Below, in pieces: positions 17,667-25,487 of a stretch of DNA of 64,000 nt; the first letter of the stretch is position 1; each line of letters opens with the position of its first letter. A model generated the notes under the pieces. It ran no database searches, was not told the DNA's origin, and was given only the letters and a program-made list of their open reading frames with translations. Source of the stretch: Bacteroidota bacterium (lineage in GTDB: Bacteria; Bacteroidota; Bacteroidia; Cytophagales; Cyclobacteriaceae); assembly GCA_018267275.1 (NCBI GenBank), contig JAFDYV010000004.1, positions 620,001 to 684,000 on the forward strand, read 5' to 3'. The translations under genes were made by a program, and so were the position numbers.

Positions 17667-19568
17667 ATGGCAGAAGTGGCAGAAAAAGGCAGTATTTCCA
17701 TCCATACTGAGAACATTTTTCCGATCATCAAGAAGTTCCTTTACTCAGACCACGAGATTTTTTTGCGTGAGTTGGTGAGCAATGCAGTCGATGCAACCCA
17801 AAAGCTGAAAAAGTTGGCCTCCATTGGCGAGTTTAATGGCGAGTTGGGCGATTTGAAAATTGAAGTGAGCTTTGATAAAAAGAAGAACACGATCACCGTC
17901 AGCGACAAGGGCCTTGGCATGACGGGCGAAGAGATCAAAAAATACATCAATCAAATAGCTTTTTCAGGCGCCACCGAGTTTGTTGAGAAGTTCAAAGACA
18001 AGGGCGATGCAAAAGACATCATTGGCAAGTTTGGTTTAGGATTCTATTCCGCCTTTATGGTGGCCGATAAAGTAGAGGTGGTTTCCAAATCGTACAAAGA
18101 CGGCACACAAGGCGCTCGCTGGGAATGTGATGGCTCTACCGAGTTTGAATTAACACCCGATAAAAAAGAAACACGCGGTACAGATGTGATTCTGCACATC
18201 AACAAAGACTCTGAAGAGTTTTTGGACGAGTACCGCTTGAAAGGCATTTTAGAAAAGTATTGCAAGTTCTTGCCTGTTGAAATCAAATTCGGTACGAGAG
18301 ATGAAAGCGTTGAAGATGGAGTTGACAAAGACAACAAGCCGAAATACAAAACCGTTACCACTGATCGAATTATCAACAATACTTCACCGATCTGGGTAAA
18401 AGCACCACTCGAGTTGAAAGATGAAGATTACATGAAGTTTTACAAAGAATTATACCCCTTTTCAGAAGACCCTCTTTTCTGGATTCACCTTAACGTAGAT
18501 TATCCTTTCAATCTCACAGGAGTCCTCTACTTCCCCAAGATCAAAAATGATTTTGAAATTCAGCGAAATAAGATTCAACTCTACTCACGCCAGGTATTTA
18601 TTACCGATGAGGTAAAAGATGTAGTGCCTGATTTCTTAATGCTGCTGCACGGAGTGCTGGATTCTCCTGATATTCCACTCAATGTATCCCGCAGCTATTT
18701 GCAGAGTGATTCGAATGTGAAAAAAATCAGTTCGCACATCACCAAAAAGGTAGCCGATAAGTTGGTGGACATGTTCATCAAAGACCGCAAAGAATTTGAA
18801 AAGAAGTGGGATGACATTGCGGTGTTTGTTCGTTACGGCATGATCAGCGATGAAAAATTCTATGACAAGTCAAAAGAGTTTTCCTTGTTGAAAAATGTGG
18901 AGGGCCAATATTTCACCATGAATGAGTATGCCGACAAGGTAAAGCCCAACCAAACCGATAAAGACGGTAATGTGGTTTACCTCTATACCACTGATAAAGG
19001 AAAACAAGATGCGTTTATCCAAGCAGCCAAAGAAAAAGCGTATGATGTGCTGATGATGGATGGGGTGCTGGACAGTCATTTCATCGGCAACCTGGAGCAA
19101 AAACTCGAAAAGACGCAGCTCAAACGTGTGGACAGCGAAATCATTGATAAGTTGATTGCCAAGTCAGACGCGGTAGCCAGCGTTTTGAGCAAGGAAGAGG
19201 AGGAGCAAGTGAAAGGCATTTTTGAAAAGGCCATCAACAACAAGGCGATGACGTTGGCGATTGAATCATTGTCGCCCAATGATTTGCCGGTAACCATTAC
19301 CATGAGTGAGTGGATGCGCAGAATGAAAGACATGGCTCGCACGGGAGGTGGTGGAGGCATGGCCTTTATGGGAAGCATGCCTGATAGCTACAACGTAGCG
19401 ATTAATGGCAACCATGCGATTGTGCAGAAAATTCTGAAGGCGGAAAATGAAGAGCAAAAAACAAAACTCGCCAAGCAAGCCTATGATTTGGGATTGCTTT
19501 CGCAGAATTTGTTAACAGGAGCGGACCTCACAAGCTTCATCAAGCGAAGCGTGGAATTGGTGGGCTAA
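17667..19568 (+). CDS. htpG: Molecular chaperone HtpG (Hsp90)
   Basis: A 633-residue Hsp90, close to the usual bacterial length. The GHKL ATPase domain (about 1-225) has F-L-R-E-L-V-S-N-A-V-D-A, D-K-G-L-G-M-T and G-K-F-G-L-G-F-Y-S-A-F. The middle domain has P-L-N-V-S-R-S-Y-L-Q, and the C-terminal dimerisation domain follows. It folds and remodels client proteins in the cytosol. It differs from its neighbours only in having a long, structured leader. The gene stands alone. Confidence 0.97.
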   Translation: MAEVAEKGSISIHTENIFPIIKKFLYSDHEIFLRELVSNAVDATQKLKKLASIGEFNGELGDLKIEVSFDKKKNTITVSDKGLGMTGEEIKKYINQIAFSGATEFVEKFKDKGDAKDIIGKFGLGFYSAFMVADKVEVVSKSYKDGTQGARWECDGSTEFELTPDKKETRGTDVILHINKDSEEFLDEYRLKGILEKYCKFLPVEIKFGTRDESVEDGVDKDNKPKYKTVTTDRIINNTSPIWVKAPLELKDEDYMKFYKELYPFSEDPLFWIHLNVDYPFNLTGVLYFPKIKNDFEIQRNKIQLYSRQVFITDEVKDVVPDFLMLLHGVLDSPDIPLNVSRSYLQSDSNVKKISSHITKKVADKLVDMFIKDRKEFEKKWDDIAVFVRYGMISDEKFYDKSKEFSLLKNVEGQYFTMNEYADKVKPNQTDKDGNVVYLYTTDKGKQDAFIQAAKEKAYDVLMMDGVLDSHFIGNLEQKLEKTQLKRVDSEIIDKLIAKSDAVASVLSKEEEEQVKGIFEKAINNKAMTLAIESLSPNDLPVTITMSEWMRRMKDMARTGGGGGMAFMGSMPDSYNVAINGNHAIVQKILKAENEEQKTKLAKQAYDLGLLSQNLLTGADLTSFIKRSVELVG

Positions 19569-19591
19569 GTTCCGCGAGTATAAATTAAGGA

Positions 19592-19620
19592 TTGCGCTTA
19601 GGTCAAGAATGCTATTTTTG
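19592..19620 (+). promoter_or_regulatory. Promoter for M14 carboxypeptidase gene
   Basis: TTG at 19592-19594, an 18-base spacer and TATTTTTG at 19613-19620 (exact TAnnTTTG). The start codon follows 23 bases later, giving a short leader without a Shine-Dalgarno sequence, as usual for this phylum. Confidence 0.6.
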
Positions 19621-19643
19621 CACTTGGCTTAAGCGCATTTTTT

Positions 19644-22166
19644 ATGAATAAATTCTTATCAGTCGCATTCTCGTTACTGTCTTTTTTCTCTTTCTCTCAA
19701 TCGATTCAATCCCCTTCCGAATTCTTGGGTTATGAGCTAGGTGACCGCTTTACCCGCCACCACCGCGTAGTGGAATATTTTAAATATGTGGACGAAGCCA
19801 GCGCCAATGTGCAAACGCAACAATATGGCGAAACCTATGAGCACCGCCCGCTGATCTACACCATCGTAGCATCGGCAGAAAATTTCAAAAACCTTGAGCA
19901 AATACGATTGGACAACTTGCGCAGAGCGGGGATGGCCGAGGGCACACCGACCACCAAAGTGGCCATTGTATGGATGAGCTTTAACGTGCATGGCAATGAA
20001 GCCAATAGCATGGAAGCGGCCATGAAGATTTTGTATGAATTAGTAAATCCGGCCAACACCAAAACAAAAGAGTGGCTCAAAAATACTGTGGTAATTTTAG
20101 ATCCGTGCATCAACCCGGATGGGAGAGACCGCTACGCGAACTTTTACAATCAATATGGAAACAATCCGCCCAATGCAGATCCTCAGGCACGCGAACACGT
20201 GGAACCTTGGCCGCGCGGGCGCGCTAACCATTATTTGTTTGACTTGAATCGCGACTGGGCATGGATCACACAAACTGAATCACAAGCGCGCATCAAACTC
20301 TACCATCAATGGATGCCCCAGGTACACGTTGACTACCACGAACAAGGATATAACTCACCCTATTACTTTGCACCGGCCGCGGAACCCTACCACGATGTCA
20401 TCAGCAACTGGCAGCGTGAGTTTCAAAAATCAATTGGTCAAAACAACGCGAAATATTTTGATGAGCAAGGCTGGCTCTACTTTACCAAAGAGCGCTTTGA
20501 CTTGTATTATCCAAGCTATGGAGATACTTATCCAACCTATAGTGGTGCCATTGGCATAACATACGAGAAAGGAGGAATCAACGCGGGGCTAGTAGTGACT
20601 ACCAACGAAGGTGAACCCCTAACCCTAAAACACAGGCTTACGCACCATTTTACCACGGCCATGAGCACGATTGAAATCTCATCGGCAAATGCCACGCGGC
20701 TAGTTGATGAATTCGAAAAATATTTCAAAGAAAACCTCAACGCACCAGCGGCACCCTATAAAAGTTACATCATCAGAGCAGACAATCATCCAGACAAGTT
20801 GAAGAAACTCACTACTTGGCTCGCCAGCCACCACATTCAATTTGGACATGGTGTGGCAAAACCGTTGCGCGGCTTCGATTACCAAGCGCAAAGCGTAAAT
20901 GCGTTCAGTTTGTCAAGCGATGACATTGTGATTAACATTTACCAACCAAAGGGCAGGTTAGTGACCACCTTGTTCGAACCATCTTCGCGCTTAACGGATT
21001 CATTGACATATGATATCACCGCTTGGAACGTGATCTATAGTTACGACCTGAAGGCTTATGCGGTAAATGAAAAAATCAGCGTAATTAAACCCTATCAGAA
21101 AAAGCAACCCGCAGAAGCAGTCATTGCCCCAAAGCCATATGCGTACTTGTTTGCATACAAGAGTTTACAAGATGTGGAATTATTGGCAGCATTGATGAAG
21201 CGTGGTATTAAGGTGCGCAAAGCAACAAGCACCTTCAAGCTCAACAATCAGACATTGGAGCCGGGCACCTTAATCGTAACCCGATATGGCAATGAAGCAA
21301 AGCCCGACTTTGATAACGCAGTTTTGACCTTGGCCCAACAACTCAACAGAACTGTCTTCACAGCCAATACCGGATTGGTATCATCTGGTGCGGATTTTGG
21401 ATCGTCTGATGTAGCCATCATCAAACCGCCAAAAATTGCAGTATTGGGCGGAGACCAAACCTCCTCGTTGAGTCATGGCGAGGTGTGGCACTTTTTCGAA
21501 CAGCAAGTTCACTATCCTATTTCTATTATAGGTACCGACCAATTCAAGAATATTGATTTGTGGCAGTACACTGTTCTGGTTGTGCCCGATGGCAATTATA
21601 AATTGTTTGATGAAGGCACCTTGAGCATGGTGGAGCGCTGGGTTACCGATGGCGGCAAGCTCATTACAATTGCCAACGCCAACAGTGCATTTGTAGACAA
21701 AAAAGGTTTTGGTTTGAAAGAGTTTGCGAATGAAGATGCCAGGAAAAAAATAGAAAAAGAGGAAAGAGAAGCGAACGAGAAAAATGCATTGCTGAAATAC
21801 CAAGATGCCGAACGCAGAAATTTGAGCAATAGTATTTTTGGCGCCATCTACAAGTTGCCTATTGACAATACACATCCACTGGCATTTGGCTTGGGTAGCC
21901 AGTATTTTTCGCTACGCACCAACACACTAAGGTTCCGCTATTTAGAAAAAGGCTGGAACGTGGCCACTATGCGTGGCAAACAAAAACCTTTAATTGGTTT
22001 TGCTGGTATGCAGGCCAACAAAGCACTGGAAAACAGCTTGGTGTTTGGTGTAGAAGACAAAGGCAAGGGCAAAGTAGTTTACCTGGTGGATAACCCACTC
22101 TTCAGAGCGTTTTGGGAGAATGGCAAAATGGTTTTTGCCAACGCAGTGTTTATGGTCGGCAATTGA
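19644..22166 (+). CDS. Secreted M14 zinc carboxypeptidase with C-terminal GATase-like domain
   Basis: An 840-residue protein with a signal peptide (about 1-19). The peptidase domain (about 35-360) shows the first zinc motif H-G-N-E at 116-119, the substrate-binding L-N-R-D-W at 201-205, a later zinc histidine in V-D-Y-H-E-Q-G (His232), and I-T-Y-E-K-G-G with the catalytic Glu. The C-terminal third has a class I glutamine-amidotransferase-like fold (I-A-V-L-G-G-D-Q, then L-V-V-P-D-G-N-Y, then V-T-D-G-G-K-L-I-T-I), with no obvious catalytic triad. It probably degrades peptides outside the cytoplasm. Confidence 0.88.
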   Translation: MNKFLSVAFSLLSFFSFSQSIQSPSEFLGYELGDRFTRHHRVVEYFKYVDEASANVQTQQYGETYEHRPLIYTIVASAENFKNLEQIRLDNLRRAGMAEGTPTTKVAIVWMSFNVHGNEANSMEAAMKILYELVNPANTKTKEWLKNTVVILDPCINPDGRDRYANFYNQYGNNPPNADPQAREHVEPWPRGRANHYLFDLNRDWAWITQTESQARIKLYHQWMPQVHVDYHEQGYNSPYYFAPAAEPYHDVISNWQREFQKSIGQNNAKYFDEQGWLYFTKERFDLYYPSYGDTYPTYSGAIGITYEKGGINAGLVVTTNEGEPLTLKHRLTHHFTTAMSTIEISSANATRLVDEFEKYFKENLNAPAAPYKSYIIRADNHPDKLKKLTTWLASHHIQFGHGVAKPLRGFDYQAQSVNAFSLSSDDIVINIYQPKGRLVTTLFEPSSRLTDSLTYDITAWNVIYSYDLKAYAVNEKISVIKPYQKKQPAEAVIAPKPYAYLFAYKSLQDVELLAALMKRGIKVRKATSTFKLNNQTLEPGTLIVTRYGNEAKPDFDNAVLTLAQQLNRTVFTANTGLVSSGADFGSSDVAIIKPPKIAVLGGDQTSSLSHGEVWHFFEQQVHYPISIIGTDQFKNIDLWQYTVLVVPDGNYKLFDEGTLSMVERWVTDGGKLITIANANSAFVDKKGFGLKEFANEDARKKIEKEEREANEKNALLKYQDAERRNLSNSIFGAIYKLPIDNTHPLAFGLGSQYFSLRTNTLRFRYLEKGWNVATMRGKQKPLIGFAGMQANKALENSLVFGVEDKGKGKVVYLVDNPLFRAFWENGKMVFANAVFMVGN

Positions 22167-22252
22167 TTACCGAATTGTTAAGGGAAATTTTGGGGTGAAG
22201 ATTCCAACCTTGCTCACTTGCGTGAACAGTGCAAACGTTACAAACGAACGTT

Positions 22253-22447
22253 TTATGCGGCTAGCTGCAAGCCCTTTTTGCCTTGGCGCAATGCCTGACG
22301 GATTTCCTTCATCGCTTCTTTTTTGTCGATGCCGGTTCTTTCCGTCTCATGGAGAAGCCCTTTGATGTACAAAAGAACTTCCTCCATCTGCACTTTGTCC
22401 ATCGCGTCCAAGCTTTGCAGGATCGCAAGTTTTGGTGATTGTATCAT
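22253..22447 (-). CDS. Small helical protein, possible orphan antitoxin
   Basis: A 64-residue protein predicted by eye to be helical, with L-D-A-M-D-K-V-Q-M-E-E-V-L-L-Y-I-K-G-L-L followed by a basic C-terminal helix (A-M-K-E-I-R-Q-A-L-R-Q-G-K-K-G). Short proteins of this character often accompany ribosome-targeting or RelE-type toxins, but no toxin gene adjoins it. It stands alone between convergent and divergent neighbours. Reality of the gene is likely, function is not known. Confidence 0.5.
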   Translation of the reverse strand: MIQSPKLAILQSLDAMDKVQMEEVLLYIKGLLHETERTGIDKKEAMKEIRQALRQGKKGLQLAA

Positions 22448-22607
22448 GACAATTAGTGGTTGTCAATACAAAGAACGTAAAAGAATGGGCTGATGTTCAA
22501 GTATTTCTGTTGCTATTAACGAAAAGATAACCGTCATGTAATTTTTTTGACTAAATCGTAAGATTTTTGCCGCGCAAAACCGCATTTTTCTACTTCGTTT
22601 TAATTTT

Positions 22608-23786
22608 GTGAAAGTATTACTGCTGCACCAACACTACCATTCACCCGAAAAAGGCGGTGCTATTCGTTCATATTACCTCACCCAAGCCTTGGTTGCCAAG
22701 GGAATTAAGGTTACTGTAATCACTACACACAACGAACAAAGCTATTTGAAACGCGATGATGAGGGTGTAGAAATTCACTTCCTACCGATCGCTTACAATA
22801 ACCGATTTACTTTTGCGGCACGCATTGTCTCGTTCTTGCAATTTACCTGGAGGGCTTCGCGGTTGGGTGGACAACTGGGCAAGTTTGATTTTTGTTATGC
22901 TATTTCAGTGCCGCTTACTGTGGGCATTGCTGCGATGTGGATTAAAAGGCGAACAGGCATACCATTCATTTTTGAAGTGGGCGACTTGTGGCCGGAAGCT
23001 CCCATTCAAATGGGTGTGGTAAGAAATTCTCTTTTCCAGAAATCATTGTATGCACTTGAGAACAGAATTTATCAATCAGCACATTCAATCGTGGCGTTGT
23101 CACCTGCCATCAAACAAGAAATCGAAAAGAAAGTAAACCAAAAGAGGGTACACTTGATACCCAATATGGCAGATTGCGAATTTTTTGTTCCACAACAAAA
23201 ACCGGCACAAGTAAATCATACAGGCATCGACCCAAGCAAATTTACTGTGGCCTACATTGGCGCCATTGGCATTGCTAACGGACTGGATTATTTTTTGGAA
23301 TGCGCCAATACTGCACGCAAAGCGCAACTGCCTGTGCAGTTTTTATTGATGGGCGATGGCGCAGAACTAGAACGATTAAAAAACGCAAAAGAAAAACTCG
23401 CGCTTACCAATCTTCTTTTTTTGGAATTTGGCAATCGTGAACGAGTAAGGCAGGTGTTAAGTTACGTTGATGCTTGTTTTGTGTGCTATAAAAACGTACC
23501 GGTGCTTCAAACGGGCTCACCTAACAAATACTTTGATGCGTTGGCGGCTGGCAAGTTGGTGCTCACCAATTTTGGAGGATGGATTAAAACAGAAATTGAA
23601 AGTGAAAAATGTGGAGTGGCGCTGGATGCCCATCACCCGTCAGACTTTATCAAGAAAGTATCACCCTTTATGAGTGATCAAAACCTTCTTAGGTCGTATC
23701 AAAGCAATTCGCGGGCATTGGCGAAAAAAAAATATTCACGAGAGTTGCTGTCTGACCAGTTTGTAAGGGTTTTTAGTACCTTGTAA
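22608..23786 (+). CDS. Family 4 glycosyltransferase
   Basis: A 392-residue GT-B fold enzyme. The GTG at 22608 is the only start that gives the family opening K-V-L-L-L-H-Q-H-Y with a G-G-A-I-R-S-Y-Y glycine-rich loop. C-terminal donor-site motifs include V-A-Y-I-G-A-I-G, L-L-M-G-D-G-A-E and G-S-P-N-K-Y-F-D-A-L-A-A-G-K-L-V-L. It resembles WbuB-type transferases that build O-antigen or exopolysaccharide. There are no other polysaccharide genes nearby, so the acceptor is unknown. A 51-codon gene follows two bases after its stop. Confidence 0.88.
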   Translation: MKVLLLHQHYHSPEKGGAIRSYYLTQALVAKGIKVTVITTHNEQSYLKRDDEGVEIHFLPIAYNNRFTFAARIVSFLQFTWRASRLGGQLGKFDFCYAISVPLTVGIAAMWIKRRTGIPFIFEVGDLWPEAPIQMGVVRNSLFQKSLYALENRIYQSAHSIVALSPAIKQEIEKKVNQKRVHLIPNMADCEFFVPQQKPAQVNHTGIDPSKFTVAYIGAIGIANGLDYFLECANTARKAQLPVQFLLMGDGAELERLKNAKEKLALTNLLFLEFGNRERVRQVLSYVDACFVCYKNVPVLQTGSPNKYFDALAAGKLVLTNFGGWIKTEIESEKCGVALDAHHPSDFIKKVSPFMSDQNLLRSYQSNSRALAKKKYSRELLSDQFVRVFSTL

Positions 23787-23788
23787 TC

Positions 23789-23944
23789 ATGGCAAAGCAA
23801 CAAAAATCAAAAGTAAAAGCGCCCCGAAAAGAAAACCCGCAAAAAATAGCTACGCCAACAGCGCAGCAGACAGAATCCGAAAACCGTTTTGACTTCGGTG
23901 GATTGCCAACTAGAGATTTGAAGAAGAATTTGGGGTGTGGGTGA
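23789..23944 (+). CDS. Small basic protein with C-terminal F-G-G-L-P...L-G-C-G motif
   Basis: An ATG at 23789, two bases after the glycosyltransferase stop, opens a 51-codon frame. The first half is Lys/Gln/Pro-rich and looks disordered; the second half ends F-D-F-G-G-L-P-T-R-D-L-K-K-N-L-G-C-G. I recall similar short proteins with this ending in Cytophagales, which makes it likely to be real, though no function is known. The terminal Cys-Gly could be a modification or metal site. It is probably co-transcribed with the glycosyltransferase. Confidence 0.55.
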   Translation: MAKQQKSKVKAPRKENPQKIATPTAQQTESENRFDFGGLPTRDLKKNLGCG

Positions 23945-24095
23945 TTCTCTTAGATTCCCAGCTTCGAATGAGGGGATGGTAATGAATTGGGCTGGTTGTT
24001 TGGCGTATGACTCAAAGGTTATAACACCAACGAGGGCGAAATGAGCTAGGTGCGGAGAAAGAAGTAGGCTTGGTCTATCCCGGGCGAAGCATTTG

Positions 24096-24112
24096 CCCGC
24101 CAAACAGGCGGG
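24096..24112. repeat. GC-rich hairpin, interspersed-repeat type
   Basis: CCCGCC and GGCGGG pair across a 5-base loop. The surrounding text (about 24075-24125) is much richer in G and C than the neighbouring operon and has further short dyads. It resembles intergenic palindromic repeats scattered in Bacteroidota genomes and lies just before the end of the methyltransferase/DGQHR operon, where it could act as its terminator. The rest of 23945-24155 holds no supportable gene. Confidence 0.45.
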
Positions 24113-24155
24113 AAGGATTCCCGCACTCCCCACCGCCTTTAAGCCGGGCCAGCGC

Positions 24156-25481
24156 TCAAAAATTGGTTCCCCAAAAACTCGCTCGACTCATCTGTTTATA
24201 GTGCGAAATATCAAAGGAGAGTTCACTATTTAATTCGCTAAGAGAAGCATCAACCGTTCTACCTCCTAACCATGAATCGATACTTGCAATTGATTCACCA
24301 ATTACATTCCATAACTCGGTTAAATCAGTTGGCATGCTATTATTTTGCCAAAATCCATTATTGATACCGATATTGTTTAGAAAGAAATTAAGTTCAGCTC
24401 TAGTGACTCCAGCATTTATTAGGTTATTTGATGAGTATGTTATTGCTAGTCGCAATAACAAGGTCGATCTGGCAATTATAGAGATAGGATTAATACCTTT
24501 TACTGGGTCAATAACAGTATTACCAGCACTTACAAATAGATCGTGATCGCTTATGGATGTAAAAAATGATCTTTGACTTGGACTAAGAGTAAGCCTAAGG
24601 GTACTAAAGGTATCTTCGAGTAAGGTCTCAAAGTCAACAGTGCGGCCAAGTGACACCTCAATGTGACCATGAATCTTCTTTATAAATTTTTTTAAGAGAT
24701 GTTGATCAAGCATTCTGAACCTTTCACTATTCGAGGGTTCTAACAAGTACCAAAATGATGATAACTTCCGCAGTGCTTCTCCAATATCAAAAACAGTATT
24801 TTCACTCAGTTTTCTCGGCCTGTAACTCACTTCGTTTCTTAGGTCCTTATCCGATTTGAACAAGTTTACGTCAAAGCTCCATTGTCTGAGCCAAACTTTG
24901 ATTACTTGATCAGCCATAATTGAACTTGAATTCGGGATAGCTTTCAGCCATTCTTGAAAATTCTTCCCCTGATAACTGAACACTCTTAATATGTCATCCT
25001 TAGGCTGCTTATTGTTAGACAGTATATACTTATCAAGAGCCTCCCAAGCAAAATTGTGGGTACCTTTATAGTTATTAAACTTATTTACTTGACCTGTATT
25101 AGTAACACATATGTGATGATGATTTAGTGTCGCAATGCCTTCACTCGACAAGAATGACATTGCTCCCCTTAATTCCGAATAATATGCCAAATGGACTGAA
25201 ATGCCTTTATCACCTTTCAGAAAGCTATCAACAGCATGAGCCAAGTAAATCCATCCATCGATTGCATGACATAAACTTGACGATGCAAGAAAAGATGCAG
25301 CTTCATCTTGTGTAATTGACCTAGTTCCTGAATGATGATCAGTCACTACTCTATCCAAATCATTACCAAGTAATGGATTTGTTGGATCAAGAAGTCTACT
25401 ATGAGCTAAGTGAGTGGCTTTAATTACACGAGCCCCGCTAGAGACCATTGCCTTCGATGAGCTATCTACAAATGCTTGCAT
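24156..25481 (-). CDS. Unknown protein, third gene of methyltransferase-DGQHR operon
   Basis: A 441-residue protein I do not recognise. It is Ser- and helix-rich with no signal peptide or membrane helix. Notable segments are a conserved-looking core around L-C-H-A-I-D-G-W-I-Y-L-A-H-A-V, followed by Y-Y-S-E-L-R-G-A-M-S-F-L-S-S-E-G-I-A, then N-H-H-H-I-C-V. Three adjacent His could be a metal or active site. The gene begins 6 bases after the DGQHR gene's stop and shares its AT-rich composition, so the two are probably one functional unit. It is the candidate effector or partner subunit; this is inference. Confidence 0.75.
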   Translation of the reverse strand: MQAFVDSSSKAMVSSGARVIKATHLAHSRLLDPTNPLLGNDLDRVVTDHHSGTRSITQDEAASFLASSSLCHAIDGWIYLAHAVDSFLKGDKGISVHLAYYSELRGAMSFLSSEGIATLNHHHICVTNTGQVNKFNNYKGTHNFAWEALDKYILSNNKQPKDDILRVFSYQGKNFQEWLKAIPNSSSIMADQVIKVWLRQWSFDVNLFKSDKDLRNEVSYRPRKLSENTVFDIGEALRKLSSFWYLLEPSNSERFRMLDQHLLKKFIKKIHGHIEVSLGRTVDFETLLEDTFSTLRLTLSPSQRSFFTSISDHDLFVSAGNTVIDPVKGINPISIIARSTLLLRLAITYSSNNLINAGVTRAELNFFLNNIGINNGFWQNNSMPTDLTELWNVIGESIASIDSWLGGRTVDASLSELNSELSFDISHYKQMSRASFWGTNF

Positions 25482-25487
25482 AAATGG

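Noticed and set aside
23807..24133. A 108-residue minus-strand frame
   Set aside because: It runs across the GC-rich hairpin region and opposite the 51-residue gene; the opening G-I-L-P-A-C-L-A-G-K-C is a translation of the palindrome, not a conserved protein.
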